This document shows positions 43,799 to 51,938 of a stretch of DNA of 64,000 nt, one piece after another (position 1 is the first letter of the stretch; each line of letters begins with the position of its first letter). Origin of the DNA: Bin5 sp965200685 (GTDB lineage: Bacteria > Chloroflexota > Anaerolineae > Caldilineales > Caldilineaceae); the NCBI GenBank assembly GCA_965200685.1, contig OZ241379.1, forward strand, positions 3,844,001 to 3,908,000. The letters run 5' to 3'. Made by a program: the position numbers and the translations under genes. Below the pieces are notes generated by a model, which was not told the origin of the DNA, searched no databases, and was given only the letters and a program-made list of their open reading frames with translations.

Positions 43799-44791
43799 AT
43801 GCTTGTTTCAGCCACTCGATCTATAGATGAGAGAAGTTGGGGAGAACAGGAGCTTGTCCGCTATCCTGACCCTGCTATTGAAGTGCTGGACGCACGCTTC
43901 GCCAAGTATAAGATCGGCAATGCCAATGTCGAACGGCTGTGGAGCGGCTGCCGTTGGGCAGAAGGCCCAGTTTGGTTCGGGGACATCCGCTGCCTGATCT
44001 GGAGTGATATCCCCAACAACCGCATGTTACGCTGGACAGAAGAAACCGGCGATGTCAGTGTCTTCCGCAGCCCAACCCACAATAGCAATGGCAATACCCG
44101 GGACCGCCAAGGACGCCTTGTTACCTGCGAACACGACTCACGCCGGGTCACTCGCACAGAACACGACGGTTCGGTCAGGGTTCTGATGGACAGCTATGAG
44201 GGCAAACCCCTCAACTCACCCAACGATGTAGTCGTCCATTCGGATGGCAGTGTCTGGTTCACCGACCCGGGCTACGGAATTTTGCTGAACTATGAAGGCC
44301 ACATGGCGGAAGCGGAACTTCCCACCCATGTCTACCGGCTAGAGCCGGATACCGGCGCGGTTACAGTTGTGGCTGACGATTTCCTGCGCCCCAATGGCCT
44401 CTGCTTCTCGCCCGATGAAAACCTGCTCTATATCGTAGATACCGGACGCTCTCATGACCTAGACGGACCTTCTCACATCCGGGTATTTGATGTAACGGAG
44501 GACAAGCAGCTAGCGAATGGGCGGGTCTTTGTCGAAATGGGCAACGGCATGGCCGATGGCATCCGCTGTGACGTGGACGGCAACCTGTGGGCGGCGGCCG
44601 GCTGGGGCGGACCGGGCTATGATGGAGCCCATTGCTATGCACCCGATGGAACTCGCATCGGCCAGATTCATCTGCCGGAAGTATGCGCCAATCTCTGCTT
44701 CGGTGGTAGTAAGAAAAACCGGCTATTTATGGCAGCCAGCCACTCTATCTACGCCGTGTACTTAGAAACAGCCGGCGCGCAACAGCCGTAA
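43799..44791 (+). CDS. SMP-30/gluconolactonase family lactonase
   Basis: A 330-residue six-bladed beta-propeller hydrolase. Family segments: WAEGPVWFGDIRCLIWSDIP with the metal-binding Glu, SNGNTRDRQGRLVTCEH, NSPNDVVVHSDGSVWFTDP with the active-site Asn-Asp, RPNGLCFSPDENLLYIVDT and DGIRCDVDGNLWAAAG with the catalytic-type Asp. It would open a sugar lactone to the acid, fitting the uronate-dehydrogenase-like SDR and YjhG-type dehydratase a few kb away. AAGGAGAG lies 6 nt before the ATG, one of the strongest ribosome sites in the window. No signal peptide. Confidence 0.92.
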   Translation: MLVSATRSIDERSWGEQELVRYPDPAIEVLDARFAKYKIGNANVERLWSGCRWAEGPVWFGDIRCLIWSDIPNNRMLRWTEETGDVSVFRSPTHNSNGNTRDRQGRLVTCEHDSRRVTRTEHDGSVRVLMDSYEGKPLNSPNDVVVHSDGSVWFTDPGYGILLNYEGHMAEAELPTHVYRLEPDTGAVTVVADDFLRPNGLCFSPDENLLYIVDTGRSHDLDGPSHIRVFDVTEDKQLANGRVFVEMGNGMADGIRCDVDGNLWAAAGWGGPGYDGAHCYAPDGTRIGQIHLPEVCANLCFGGSKKNRLFMAASHSIYAVYLETAGAQQP

Positions 44792-44799
44792 GAGACCCT

Positions 44800-46269
44800 G
44801 TGCTCATCTCCAACCGCCGTATTCGCCTGATCTTTACGGTTCTGACCGGCATGGAAGCTGCAGTCATAACGCCCTGGCTACTACTCCTGTTCAGTGCCAA
44901 TTTTTTGGATGTGGAATCGCTGCCCACGCTGAAACCTATGACCCTTTTCCTGGCCCTGTGGAGCGGCCTGCTTGGAATGATCGTGGTCATGGACATCCTC
45001 TCCCACAGCAACCTGAGCGATACCTCTTACCGCTTGGTAGTCGTGGGGTTGATTGCTTTGACCGCGCTCCTAAGTGCCTGGTTGCTCGTGGAGCGGGGCA
45101 GTCTGTTCGACCTGCATTGGCTGGGCCGAACGGTCGATGGGCTGATCAATTTTCACCGGAGTCTGCGCCCTACGACGATCATTTTTCTGCTGACGATCTT
45201 CCTGTGGTTGCGCGGCACGGCCCTGAGCAGCCGGGAGATCAATTTCATGGATGTAGGCCTGAGCTTTCGTTTTGGCCTGCTACTATTACTGCTTTCTGGC
45301 GGCTTTCTGGCCCTACGCCTCCCCTCTGGCCCGAGCATCGCGGTCACGGTCGTCGGGCTGTTTTTGGCTCTGGGATTGCTAGCAGTTTCATTGGCGCGGA
45401 CAGATGATAAGGCGACAGCCGCCTCGGATACTCGAGGCGGATCTTTGCCCTGGTCCCGAGCCATGGAGCTTCTGCTGATGGTGGGGATGACCGTTGGCAT
45501 TGGGCTGCTGGTCGCTGCCCTCTATACGCCGGAACGGATGCTGGCAACCCTGCATTTCTTTGACCCGATCTGGTCGCTTCTCGGTGGCTTGCTACGGCTC
45601 ATTGTCTATGTATTTGCCTTGGTCGCCGAAGCAGTGGTCCGCTTTCTGTTTGATCTGATCGGCCCGCTCTTGGCCAATATGGAGTTGGTCTCCACATTGG
45701 GCGAATTGGGCGAGCGAAATGAGATAGAGGAGGAGGCGCAGACGCCGCAGGAATGGCAGTATGCGGGGCTGGTCGGGCTTCTAGTCCGGGTGGTCGGTGT
45801 TTCCGTTTTTGTGCTGGGCCTGCTGTGGTTGGCTTATCTCTTTCTGGAACGTCGCCGGCAGCGTTCGGACCAGGACAGTGGCGAGGAGAGTGCCCCGGCC
45901 CCCTATCAACGCGCGGCAACAGGTTTGTTACCACTGTACTGGGAGCGGCTCAAGAACCTAGTCAGCGCGATGCGTCGCTACGGTTTCGGCAGCAAACTGC
46001 TGGCCGCCATCAGTGTGGAAAACATGTATGCCAATTTGACCCGTCTAGCGCGGACGAGAGGCCATGCCCGGGATCCATCTCGGCCCCCAGATGTGTATTT
46101 GCCCAAATTGCGGCTCGCTTTCCCCGGCCATGATGAGGCCCTCGCACGCATTACAGAGGCATATATGCAGGTCCATTACGGCGATGAGCCGTTAGCAGCC
46201 CATGAACTTGCGGTTCTACGAGCCGATTACCAAGTCGTACTACAGCAAAGTTCTGATGAAGAAGTTTGA
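44800..46269 (+). CDS. Membrane protein with C-terminal DUF4129 domain
   Basis: A 489-residue protein with about nine transmembrane helices in residues ~10-360, organised as an N-terminal group of five or six, a loop, and helices near 225-345. The C-terminal cytoplasmic part carries a DUF4129 domain (ISVENMYANLTRLARTRGHA, LAFPGHDEALARITEAYMQV), which in TgpA-type proteins follows a transglutaminase domain; none is present here. GTG start, 9 nt after the SMP-30 stop, without a clear ribosome site. Function unknown; in relatives it is often encoded beside MoxR/DUF58 genes, which are absent. Confidence 0.7.
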   Translation: MLISNRRIRLIFTVLTGMEAAVITPWLLLLFSANFLDVESLPTLKPMTLFLALWSGLLGMIVVMDILSHSNLSDTSYRLVVVGLIALTALLSAWLLVERGSLFDLHWLGRTVDGLINFHRSLRPTTIIFLLTIFLWLRGTALSSREINFMDVGLSFRFGLLLLLLSGGFLALRLPSGPSIAVTVVGLFLALGLLAVSLARTDDKATAASDTRGGSLPWSRAMELLLMVGMTVGIGLLVAALYTPERMLATLHFFDPIWSLLGGLLRLIVYVFALVAEAVVRFLFDLIGPLLANMELVSTLGELGERNEIEEEAQTPQEWQYAGLVGLLVRVVGVSVFVLGLLWLAYLFLERRRQRSDQDSGEESAPAPYQRAATGLLPLYWERLKNLVSAMRRYGFGSKLLAAISVENMYANLTRLARTRGHARDPSRPPDVYLPKLRLAFPGHDEALARITEAYMQVHYGDEPLAAHELAVLRADYQVVLQQSSDEEV

Positions 46270-46313
46270 CAGTGTTCATATAGATCCCGTTCATTTCAAA
46301 AGGAGCTGTTCCC

Positions 46314-46538
46314 ATGTCCTACAGCATTCACTCAACCTTACGAGAACTTCTGGCGAACGACCGGGCAAAAGCCATCCTAGAAACGTACATGCCCGGCTCC
46401 ACCTCCCATCCCGATCTACCAATGGCCCTGCACATGACCCTACGGGAAATTTCCTACTACCCGGAAGCGGCTCAGGCGGGCCTGACCCCAGAGAGGCTAG
46501 AGACGATAGACGCGGAACTCAAAAAAATTCTGCCATGA
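46314..46538 (+). CDS. Small helical protein, conserved hypothetical
   Basis: A 74-residue protein: SYSIHSTLRELLANDRAKAI, LETYMPGSTSHPDLPMALHM and a C-terminal helix LTPERLETIDAELKKILP. The pattern of a short repressor-like helical bundle ending in LTxExLxxIDAELKKI also occurs as a C-terminal module in some larger bacterial enzymes, but I cannot assign a function. AAGGAG 8 nt before the ATG supports a real gene. It lies 44 nt after the DUF4129 gene and converges on the SDR gene. Confidence 0.7.
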   Translation: MSYSIHSTLRELLANDRAKAILETYMPGSTSHPDLPMALHMTLREISYYPEAAQAGLTPERLETIDAELKKILP

Positions 46539-46552
46539 AGACGAATGGGCAG

Positions 46553-47299
46553 TTACTGCTCACTGCCCAGGCAGCGTTCCTTTGCGATTTCAAACGAATC
46601 ATCCTGGGGTGCATAGCCCAAAATTGCTTTTGTGTCGGTCAGGTCTAGCCGTTTGTATCTGTTATCCGAGATACCGTGGAAGTTACCGAAGAGCAGATCA
46701 TCGGCAGCGTCAATTGCGGCGGCGATGAAACGAGCATTATCCTCCATGGTCTGGATGATGTCAATGTACTCGTGGTCCAAGTAGATCCATTCGGAGTCCC
46801 TAGACTGGACCGCCCCGAAACGCAAGCACAGGCCGGACAGGCCATGGGTGGCCGAATAGTAGCGGGCCAGGGCCTCACCCCAGCATTTGGTCGCCCCGTA
46901 GAGATTGAGAGGAAAGACCGGCATATTGGTATGCACCTGCTGATCCGGCGGATAGCCCAAGACCGCGTTGATGCTGCTGGCGAAGACCACCCGCCGGCAG
47001 CCGGCCTGCTGGGCCGCCTCAAATACGTTGTAGGTAGCGATCACATTGTTGGGAAGCAAACTCTCCCAAGTGGCATCCATACTGGGATCAGCCCCCAGAT
47101 GGACAACTGTGTCGATACTGTCACAGAGGGCGCGCACGGCAGTGAAGTCACTCAGGTCCGCCTGTACAAAAGGAACCCCAGACGTATCGGCCTGCTCAAC
47201 GATATCCGTGAGGAGGAAACGATACGCGTCCGCGTAGGCCTTGTAGAAGAAACTGCCGATTTTGCCAGCTGCGCCAGTGAGTAATACTTTGCGGGTCAT
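46553..47299 (-). CDS. NAD-dependent epimerase/dehydratase, uronate-dehydrogenase-like SDR
   Basis: A 248-residue SDR. Rossmann motif VLLTGAAGKIGSFFY, acidic residue after strand 2 (LLTDIVEQAD), FVQADLSDF, VVHLGADPSMDATWESLLPN, SSINAVLGY and the catalytic YGATK. The short length and the AxP/W loop resemble uronate dehydrogenases, which oxidise galacturonate or glucuronate to the lactone; other sugar epimerases are possible. The start overlaps the upstream methyltransferase stop by 4 nt (ATGA), with AAGGAG inside that gene, so expression is coupled. Confidence 0.82.
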   Translation of the reverse strand: MTRKVLLTGAAGKIGSFFYKAYADAYRFLLTDIVEQADTSGVPFVQADLSDFTAVRALCDSIDTVVHLGADPSMDATWESLLPNNVIATYNVFEAAQQAGCRRVVFASSINAVLGYPPDQQVHTNMPVFPLNLYGATKCWGEALARYYSATHGLSGLCLRFGAVQSRDSEWIYLDHEYIDIIQTMEDNARFIAAAIDAADDLLFGNFHGISDNRYKRLDLTDTKAILGYAPQDDSFEIAKERCLGSEQ

Positions 47300-48033
47300 C
47301 CCTTCTCCTTTTCGATTACAGCTACATACTGGCTGCTTTCATCTTCAAGAAATGTGCCAATCCGCCAACCCGTACCCTGCACAATTTCCTGCATCTCCGC
47401 TTGGGAAACCATCAGATAATCAAACCAGTCGCCAATCTGCTCCAAGTAGCGAACCCGCAGACGGATTTCACCGGGTAGCCGCCCCTTGAGACGGTTCCGC
47501 TGGTGATAGGCTAGGTGTTCCGGCTTGTCTGTGGCATAGACATCAAGGGATTCGGCAATGATGCGGGCGTTCGGGCCGGTGAGCCGTTTCAAGCGACGCA
47601 GCATCCATCTGGCCCGGCGAGGATTGGCAAAAAGGCCGAAATTGTTACCCATCATTAGAATCGTGTCGAAAAGACCTACGGAAGCATCTATACGGTGAAA
47701 GGGCTGCAGCCGCACATCCTGCACACCTCGTTTACGGCAGACCTCCAGCGCGCCGGGGGAAACGTCAATGCCGACGACTTCATGACCCTGTGCCTGCAGA
47801 TGCAAGGCAAAGCGTCCCGCGCCTACCCCGACATCCAGGACCCGGCCACGTATGAATTCCAGGGCCTGTTGTGTCCTAGCAGGCCACTGGGAAAAGGAGG
47901 AAAAATAAGCCGGCAGATTGTCTGTCACTTGCAGAAAGCCATCATCGCGCTCGATCACTTCATCACAGGGCGTACCCTCGTAGTAATGGATCAGCAGCAG
48001 GCCGAAGGCGTCCTGTGGTTTGTTTTCTTTCAT
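47296..48033 (-). CDS. Class I SAM-dependent methyltransferase
   Basis: A 245-residue methyltransferase. Motif I is VLDVGVGAGRFALHLQAQG, motif II region VVGIDVSPGALEVCRKRG, post-I VRLQPFHRID and ILMMGNNFGLFANPRRARWM, typical of Ubie/methyltransf_25-like proteins. Substrate unknown. It is the first gene of a two-gene unit with the SDR and is divergent from the YjhG-type gene (117-bp shared upstream region). Confidence 0.82.
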   Translation of the reverse strand: MKENKPQDAFGLLLIHYYEGTPCDEVIERDDGFLQVTDNLPAYFSSFSQWPARTQQALEFIRGRVLDVGVGAGRFALHLQAQGHEVVGIDVSPGALEVCRKRGVQDVRLQPFHRIDASVGLFDTILMMGNNFGLFANPRRARWMLRRLKRLTGPNARIIAESLDVYATDKPEHLAYHQRNRLKGRLPGEIRLRVRYLEQIGDWFDYLMVSQAEMQEIVQGTGWRIGTFLEDESSQYVAVIEKEKG

Positions 48034-48086
48034 GATAGCCTCTGCTCCATCTTTACTACAGCGGAAAACCCCTACCTGTGCAATGC

Positions 48087-48115
48087 TTGTCCATATTACC
48101 TGTTCATGCTATAAA
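48087..48115 (+). promoter_or_regulatory. Promoter of the YjhG-type dehydratase gene
   Basis: TTGTCC, 17 nt and TATAAA with an extended TGC before the -10; 36 nt upstream of the ATG, which has GGAG 8 nt before it. Confidence 0.65.
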
Positions 48116-48150
48116 AGAGCAAGACCGATTCATACATTGGAGAAAAAATC

Positions 48151-50151
48151 ATGCATGCAAGCCCTGCCAATGGACATGTTCCTGTAGATAACGATGACCA
48201 CAGTCTTTTCAATGTGCAGACAAATGCCCCGGGGCCCAGTGGTTCCTTACCTCTGGATGAGGAGTTTCTACGTAATGCGCCTAGCGGGGATATCTTCGGC
48301 CTGAGCCAAGATGCGGGTATGGGCTGGAGTCCCCGGCGTCTACGCCATCCAGAATTTCTGATCCTCAGCACCCAAGGCGGCATCCGCGCGCCGGATGGCA
48401 CGCCCATTGCCTTAGGCTATCACACAGGCCACTGGGAGGTCGGTCTGCTGATGCAGGCTGCGGCAGAAACGTTGAAGGAACTGGAGATGGTGCCATTTGC
48501 CGGCTTTGTCACAGACCCCTGCGATGGCCGCACCCAGGGAACGACAGGGATGATGGATTCTCTGCCGTACCGCAATGATGCGGCCATTGTTTTGCGCCGG
48601 CTCATCCGCTCGTTGCCAACTCGCAAGGGCGTGATGGGTGTCGCCACCTGTGACAAAGGGCTGCCGGCCATGATGATCGCCCTGGCCACCCAGCGGGATC
48701 TGCCGGTACTCCTCGTACCCGGCGGGGTGACTCTCCCCGCGGCCCACGGTGAGGATGCGGGCAAAGTGCAGACGGTGGGTGCCCGCTTCTCCCACGGGGA
48801 GATCACCATAGAAGAGGCAGCGGAGTTGGGGTGTCGGGCCTGCGCCAGCCCCGGAGGCGGCTGTCAGTTTTTGGGCACCGCGGCCACATCGCAAGTGGTG
48901 GCGGAAGCTTTGGGTCTTACGCTCATGCATGCAGCTTTGGCTCCTTCAGGTCAATTGATTTGGTTGGAGATGGCAAGGCGTTCAGCGCAGGCATTAGTAT
49001 CACTACACGAAAACCAACAGACATGTGCCGACATCCTCACAGAAGACGCCCTCCATAATGCCATGGTGGTTCATGCAGCTTTTGGCGGCTCCACAAACCT
49101 ACTGCTCCACATCCCCGCCGTAGCCCATGCAGCCAACCTAGACAGACCCACAGTCGCGGACTGGCAACGAGTAAACGCAGATGTGCCCCGTCTGGTGGAT
49201 GTGCTGCCCAATGGACCACAAGGCCATCCCACAGTACAGGCCTTCCTAGCCGGTGGTGTACCCGAGGTGATGCTGCACCTACGGGAGCTGGACTTGCTAC
49301 GACTGGATGTGCTGACGGTTCATGGCCGGCGGTTGGGTGATCTGCTAGATGAATGGCAGAGCAGTTCACGTCGCCAGCGTCTGCGAGAACGCCTTTACGA
49401 AACAGAAGGCGTTGACCCGGACGATGTGATCATGGACCCCAAGACCGCATCCGCACGGGGGCTAACCAGTACCGTCACCTTCCCGACCGGCAACCTGGCA
49501 CCCCAAGGGTCGGTCATCAAAAGCACTGCCATTGACCCATCAACAGTGGACCCGGACGGGATTTATCGCAAAACTGGCCCGGCCCGGGTCTTTGTGAGCG
49601 AACGGGAAGCCATCGCCGCCATCAAGGGCAATCACCAAAAACCGGTCCAAGCAGGAGATGTCCTAGTACTGGTCGGTCGAGGACCCATGGGCAGCGGCAT
49701 GGAGGAGACCTATCAGCTCACGTCGGCCCTACGCTATTTGCCCTTCGGCAAACATGTGGCACTCATCACCGATGCGCGTTTTTCTGGTGTCAGTACCGGC
49801 CCCTGCATCGGCCACATCGGGCCGGAGGCATTGGAAGGCGGGCCCATCGGTCGTGTGCGCGAAGAGGATACCATCCAAATTGAAGTGGACACGATACACC
49901 TGCGAGGCAGTCTCAATCTCGTAGGCGAAAACGGGCAGATCCATGACATTGAGACAGGGGCTGCGTTGCTGGCGAACCGGACTCCGCATCCAGAGTTGAC
50001 AGGGGACCCACGTCTGCCGGCCGATACCCGGCTGTGGGCAGCATTGCAGGCGGTCAGCGGCGGCACATGGGGCGGCTGTGTCTATGATACAGAGCGGATT
50101 CTGGAGGTGCTGGCAGCAGGGGAACAGGCCCTTGCTTCCCAACATCAGTAG
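48151..50151 (+). CDS. IlvD/Edd-superfamily sugar-acid dehydratase, YjhG/YagF type
   Basis: A 666-residue iron-sulfur dehydratase that converts an aldonic acid such as xylonate to its 2-keto-3-deoxy derivative. The cluster cysteines are in DPCDGRTQG, ATCDKGLPAM and PGGGCQFLG. YjhG/YagF subgroup features are the ~655-residue length, the opening NAPSGDIFGLSQDAGMGW and QGGIRAPDGTPIALGYHTGH, which differ from IlvD and Edd. Further conserved segments: HAAFGGSTNLLLHIPAVAHA and GRGPMGSGMEETYQLTSALR. The promoter and ribosome site are clear. The last 7 nt overlap the convergent NUDIX gene. With the SMP-30 lactonase and the SDR it suggests oxidative sugar-acid catabolism. Confidence 0.92.
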   Translation: MHASPANGHVPVDNDDHSLFNVQTNAPGPSGSLPLDEEFLRNAPSGDIFGLSQDAGMGWSPRRLRHPEFLILSTQGGIRAPDGTPIALGYHTGHWEVGLLMQAAAETLKELEMVPFAGFVTDPCDGRTQGTTGMMDSLPYRNDAAIVLRRLIRSLPTRKGVMGVATCDKGLPAMMIALATQRDLPVLLVPGGVTLPAAHGEDAGKVQTVGARFSHGEITIEEAAELGCRACASPGGGCQFLGTAATSQVVAEALGLTLMHAALAPSGQLIWLEMARRSAQALVSLHENQQTCADILTEDALHNAMVVHAAFGGSTNLLLHIPAVAHAANLDRPTVADWQRVNADVPRLVDVLPNGPQGHPTVQAFLAGGVPEVMLHLRELDLLRLDVLTVHGRRLGDLLDEWQSSSRRQRLRERLYETEGVDPDDVIMDPKTASARGLTSTVTFPTGNLAPQGSVIKSTAIDPSTVDPDGIYRKTGPARVFVSEREAIAAIKGNHQKPVQAGDVLVLVGRGPMGSGMEETYQLTSALRYLPFGKHVALITDARFSGVSTGPCIGHIGPEALEGGPIGRVREEDTIQIEVDTIHLRGSLNLVGENGQIHDIETGAALLANRTPHPELTGDPRLPADTRLWAALQAVSGGTWGGCVYDTERILEVLAAGEQALASQHQ

Positions 50152-50690
50152 TCAGTGGATCCGTGGTTGGTGGCCAGGTACTGGCCACCAACCCCTGCTG
50201 ATGCGCTTTCCCGTTCTACCTGCCCGTTGAGGCCATAGAAGGTAGCCTCGTATCCTTGAAATTCCCCGGCATGGTAGACAAATTTCGCCGAGAAAAAGCA
50301 TTCCTGAAAAAGCCAGGGAATGAAAATTCTGTCACCTGGCCACAGGGTCAAATCCAGCAGACGATCGTTGTCGACCCAGGCCAGTTCCCCTTCCGGGGAG
50401 TCGCTGATCTGCCCTTCCCACTCAGGCAATAGAAAGAGCCAGACGTACCAGTCATCCAGCCCATCAAAGGCCGGAAAGGTGATCTGGCCCCGCAGAATCG
50501 GATTGCGGCCAAGCAGGCCGCTCTCCTCATAGACCTCACGCAGCGCACAGGCCTCCGGCGTTTCCCCTGGCTCAAATTTGCCACCCAGACCATTCCATTT
50601 GCCCTGATGGTAGTCGTTTGTCTTTTTGACCCTATGGAGCATCAGAGTCTGGCCAGGACGCTGCACATAGCAGATAGTAGCGAGTTTCAT
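50145..50690 (-). CDS. NUDIX hydrolase (MutT/8-oxo-dGTPase-like)
   Basis: A 181-residue NUDIX protein. The Nudix box is complete: GKFEPGETPEACALREVYEE followed by SGL. The N-terminal LATICYVQRPGQTLMLHRVK and the later FLLPEWEGQISDSPEGELAW resemble MTH1/YtkD-like 8-oxo-dGTP diphosphatases of ~150-160 residues. The last ~20 residues (SASAGVGGQYLATNHGSTDY) are coded across a perfect 13-bp hairpin and overlap the YjhG gene end, so they may be an acquired tail. It is cytoplasmic. E1 beta lies 32 nt upstream. Confidence 0.88.
   Translation of the reverse strand: MKLATICYVQRPGQTLMLHRVKKTNDYHQGKWNGLGGKFEPGETPEACALREVYEESGLLGRNPILRGQITFPAFDGLDDWYVWLFLLPEWEGQISDSPEGELAWVDNDRLLDLTLWPGDRIFIPWLFQECFFSAKFVYHAGEFQGYEATFYGLNGQVERESASAGVGGQYLATNHGSTDY
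50165..50193. repeat. 13-bp perfect hairpin at the convergent gene junction
   Basis: GGTTGGTGGCCAG, loop GTA, CTGGCCACCAACC. It sits 14 nt after the YjhG stop on the plus strand and inside the 3' end of the NUDIX gene. It lacks a T tract but could slow or end transcription in both directions. Confidence 0.55.
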
Positions 50691-50722
50691 CTATACCATC
50701 CAGGGGCGAGGGGTTCGTTATT

Positions 50723-51739
50723 CTAAAAGGCTGCCAGTTCTTTAGCCCGCCGGTAGATCTTCTCTGCATTGGGCCGGTAGGCTTCTTCTAGGGGCGGACT
50801 GAAGGGAACCGGAATGTCAAGCCCCGTCAGGCGTTGGATGGGAGCATCGAGCCACTCGAATGCCTCTTGGCCAATGATAGCTGCCATTTCTGCGCCCACG
50901 CCGGTGTTGCCGGTGGCACTGTGTACGATCAGGACTTTGCCTGTCTTGCGGGCGGTCCGCAGGAGTGCTTCCGTGTCCAGTGGCTTGAGGGTACGTAGAT
51001 CCAGCACTTCGGCCTCAATGCCATCATCGCCCAACCGCGCGGCCGCGTGTAGAGATTCCCGCACCTGTGCGCCATAGGTGATGATCGACAGATCCGCGCC
51101 AGGCCGGGCTGTATGGGCTACGCCGATAGGTACGACATACTCACCCACAGGCACCGGGCCTGTCTGGGAGCGGTACAGAATTTTGCTCTCAAAATAAATG
51201 ACCGGATTGTTGTCACGGATGGCAGCGATGAGCAAGCCTTTGGCGTCCGCGGGGGTGGCAGGTGCGACCACTTTCAGGCCGGGCGTGTGAGTGAACCAAG
51301 CCTCAGGATTCTGGCTGTGGAAGGGACCAGAACTGAGGCCGCCATCACAGGGCGCGCGGATCACCCAAGGAACGGCTGCGCCCCAACGGTAATGATTGGT
51401 GGCCGCGAACTGGACAATACTGTCGAAACCGCTGGAGATGAAGTCCGCGAACTGCATTTCAATGACCGGCCGCATACCCATCAGTGCCATCCCGGTGCCC
51501 ATGCTGATGAAGGCGTTCTCACACATAGGTGTGTTGAAAATCCGTTCTTCCGCATACTTCTCCGTCAGAGGCTTTGTTACCTTGAATGCTCCGCCAAAGG
51601 GACCGGCCACATCCTCACCGAAGATGACGATGTTCGGGTCCCGGGCCATCTCCACATCCAGGGCCTGTGTGATGGCGGCAATGTAGGTCAGTTCCTCCTC
51701 ATTGCGCCTACCCTCTTGATCCTTGATCTGACGCGCCAT
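50723..51739 (-). CDS. 2-oxoacid dehydrogenase E1 component, beta subunit (PdhB-like)
   Basis: A 338-residue thiamine-diphosphate enzyme subunit of a pyruvate or branched-chain/acetoin dehydrogenase complex. Conserved segments: ALDVEMARDPNIVIFGEDVA, PFGGAFKVTKPLTEKY, RIFNTPMCENAFISMGTGMA, FADFISSGFDSIVQFAA, SGPFHSQNPEAWFTHTPGLK and IVHSATGNTGVGAEMAAII. ATG with GGAG upstream was chosen; the frame extends 69 nt more without family similarity. The alpha subunit is normally encoded next to it but is absent on either side; the methyltransferase-nuclease array begins 199 nt away in the divergent direction. Confidence 0.9.
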   Translation of the reverse strand: MARQIKDQEGRRNEEELTYIAAITQALDVEMARDPNIVIFGEDVAGPFGGAFKVTKPLTEKYAEERIFNTPMCENAFISMGTGMALMGMRPVIEMQFADFISSGFDSIVQFAATNHYRWGAAVPWVIRAPCDGGLSSGPFHSQNPEAWFTHTPGLKVVAPATPADAKGLLIAAIRDNNPVIYFESKILYRSQTGPVPVGEYVVPIGVAHTARPGADLSIITYGAQVRESLHAAARLGDDGIEAEVLDLRTLKPLDTEALLRTARKTGKVLIVHSATGNTGVGAEMAAIIGQEAFEWLDAPIQRLTGLDIPVPFSPPLEEAYRPNAEKIYRRAKELAAF

Positions 51740-51914
51740 TTTACATCTCCTCTCTCGTTTTTCGTCGCTGAAGACATTGTACCACAGAGCGGTTGACCTC
51801 CCCGCCATCCGTGTTATACTGAATGGATTATGCAGAACACTGGCCTAGATGAAGTACGAGCAGCCTTTTGAAGGTGTCGCTAAACTGCAGTGATTGGTAG
51901 CTAGTGATCAGTAT

Positions 51915-51925
51915 CCCGGTACGTA
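51915..51925. repeat. Left 11-bp inverted repeat bracketing the MR array
   Basis: CCCGGTACGTA; its reverse complement TACGTACCGGG is at 62461-62471, just past the decayed sixth unit. It is 13 nt upstream of the MR1 start codon. Confidence 0.45.
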
Positions 51926-51938
51926 TAGGAGGAAGGCC

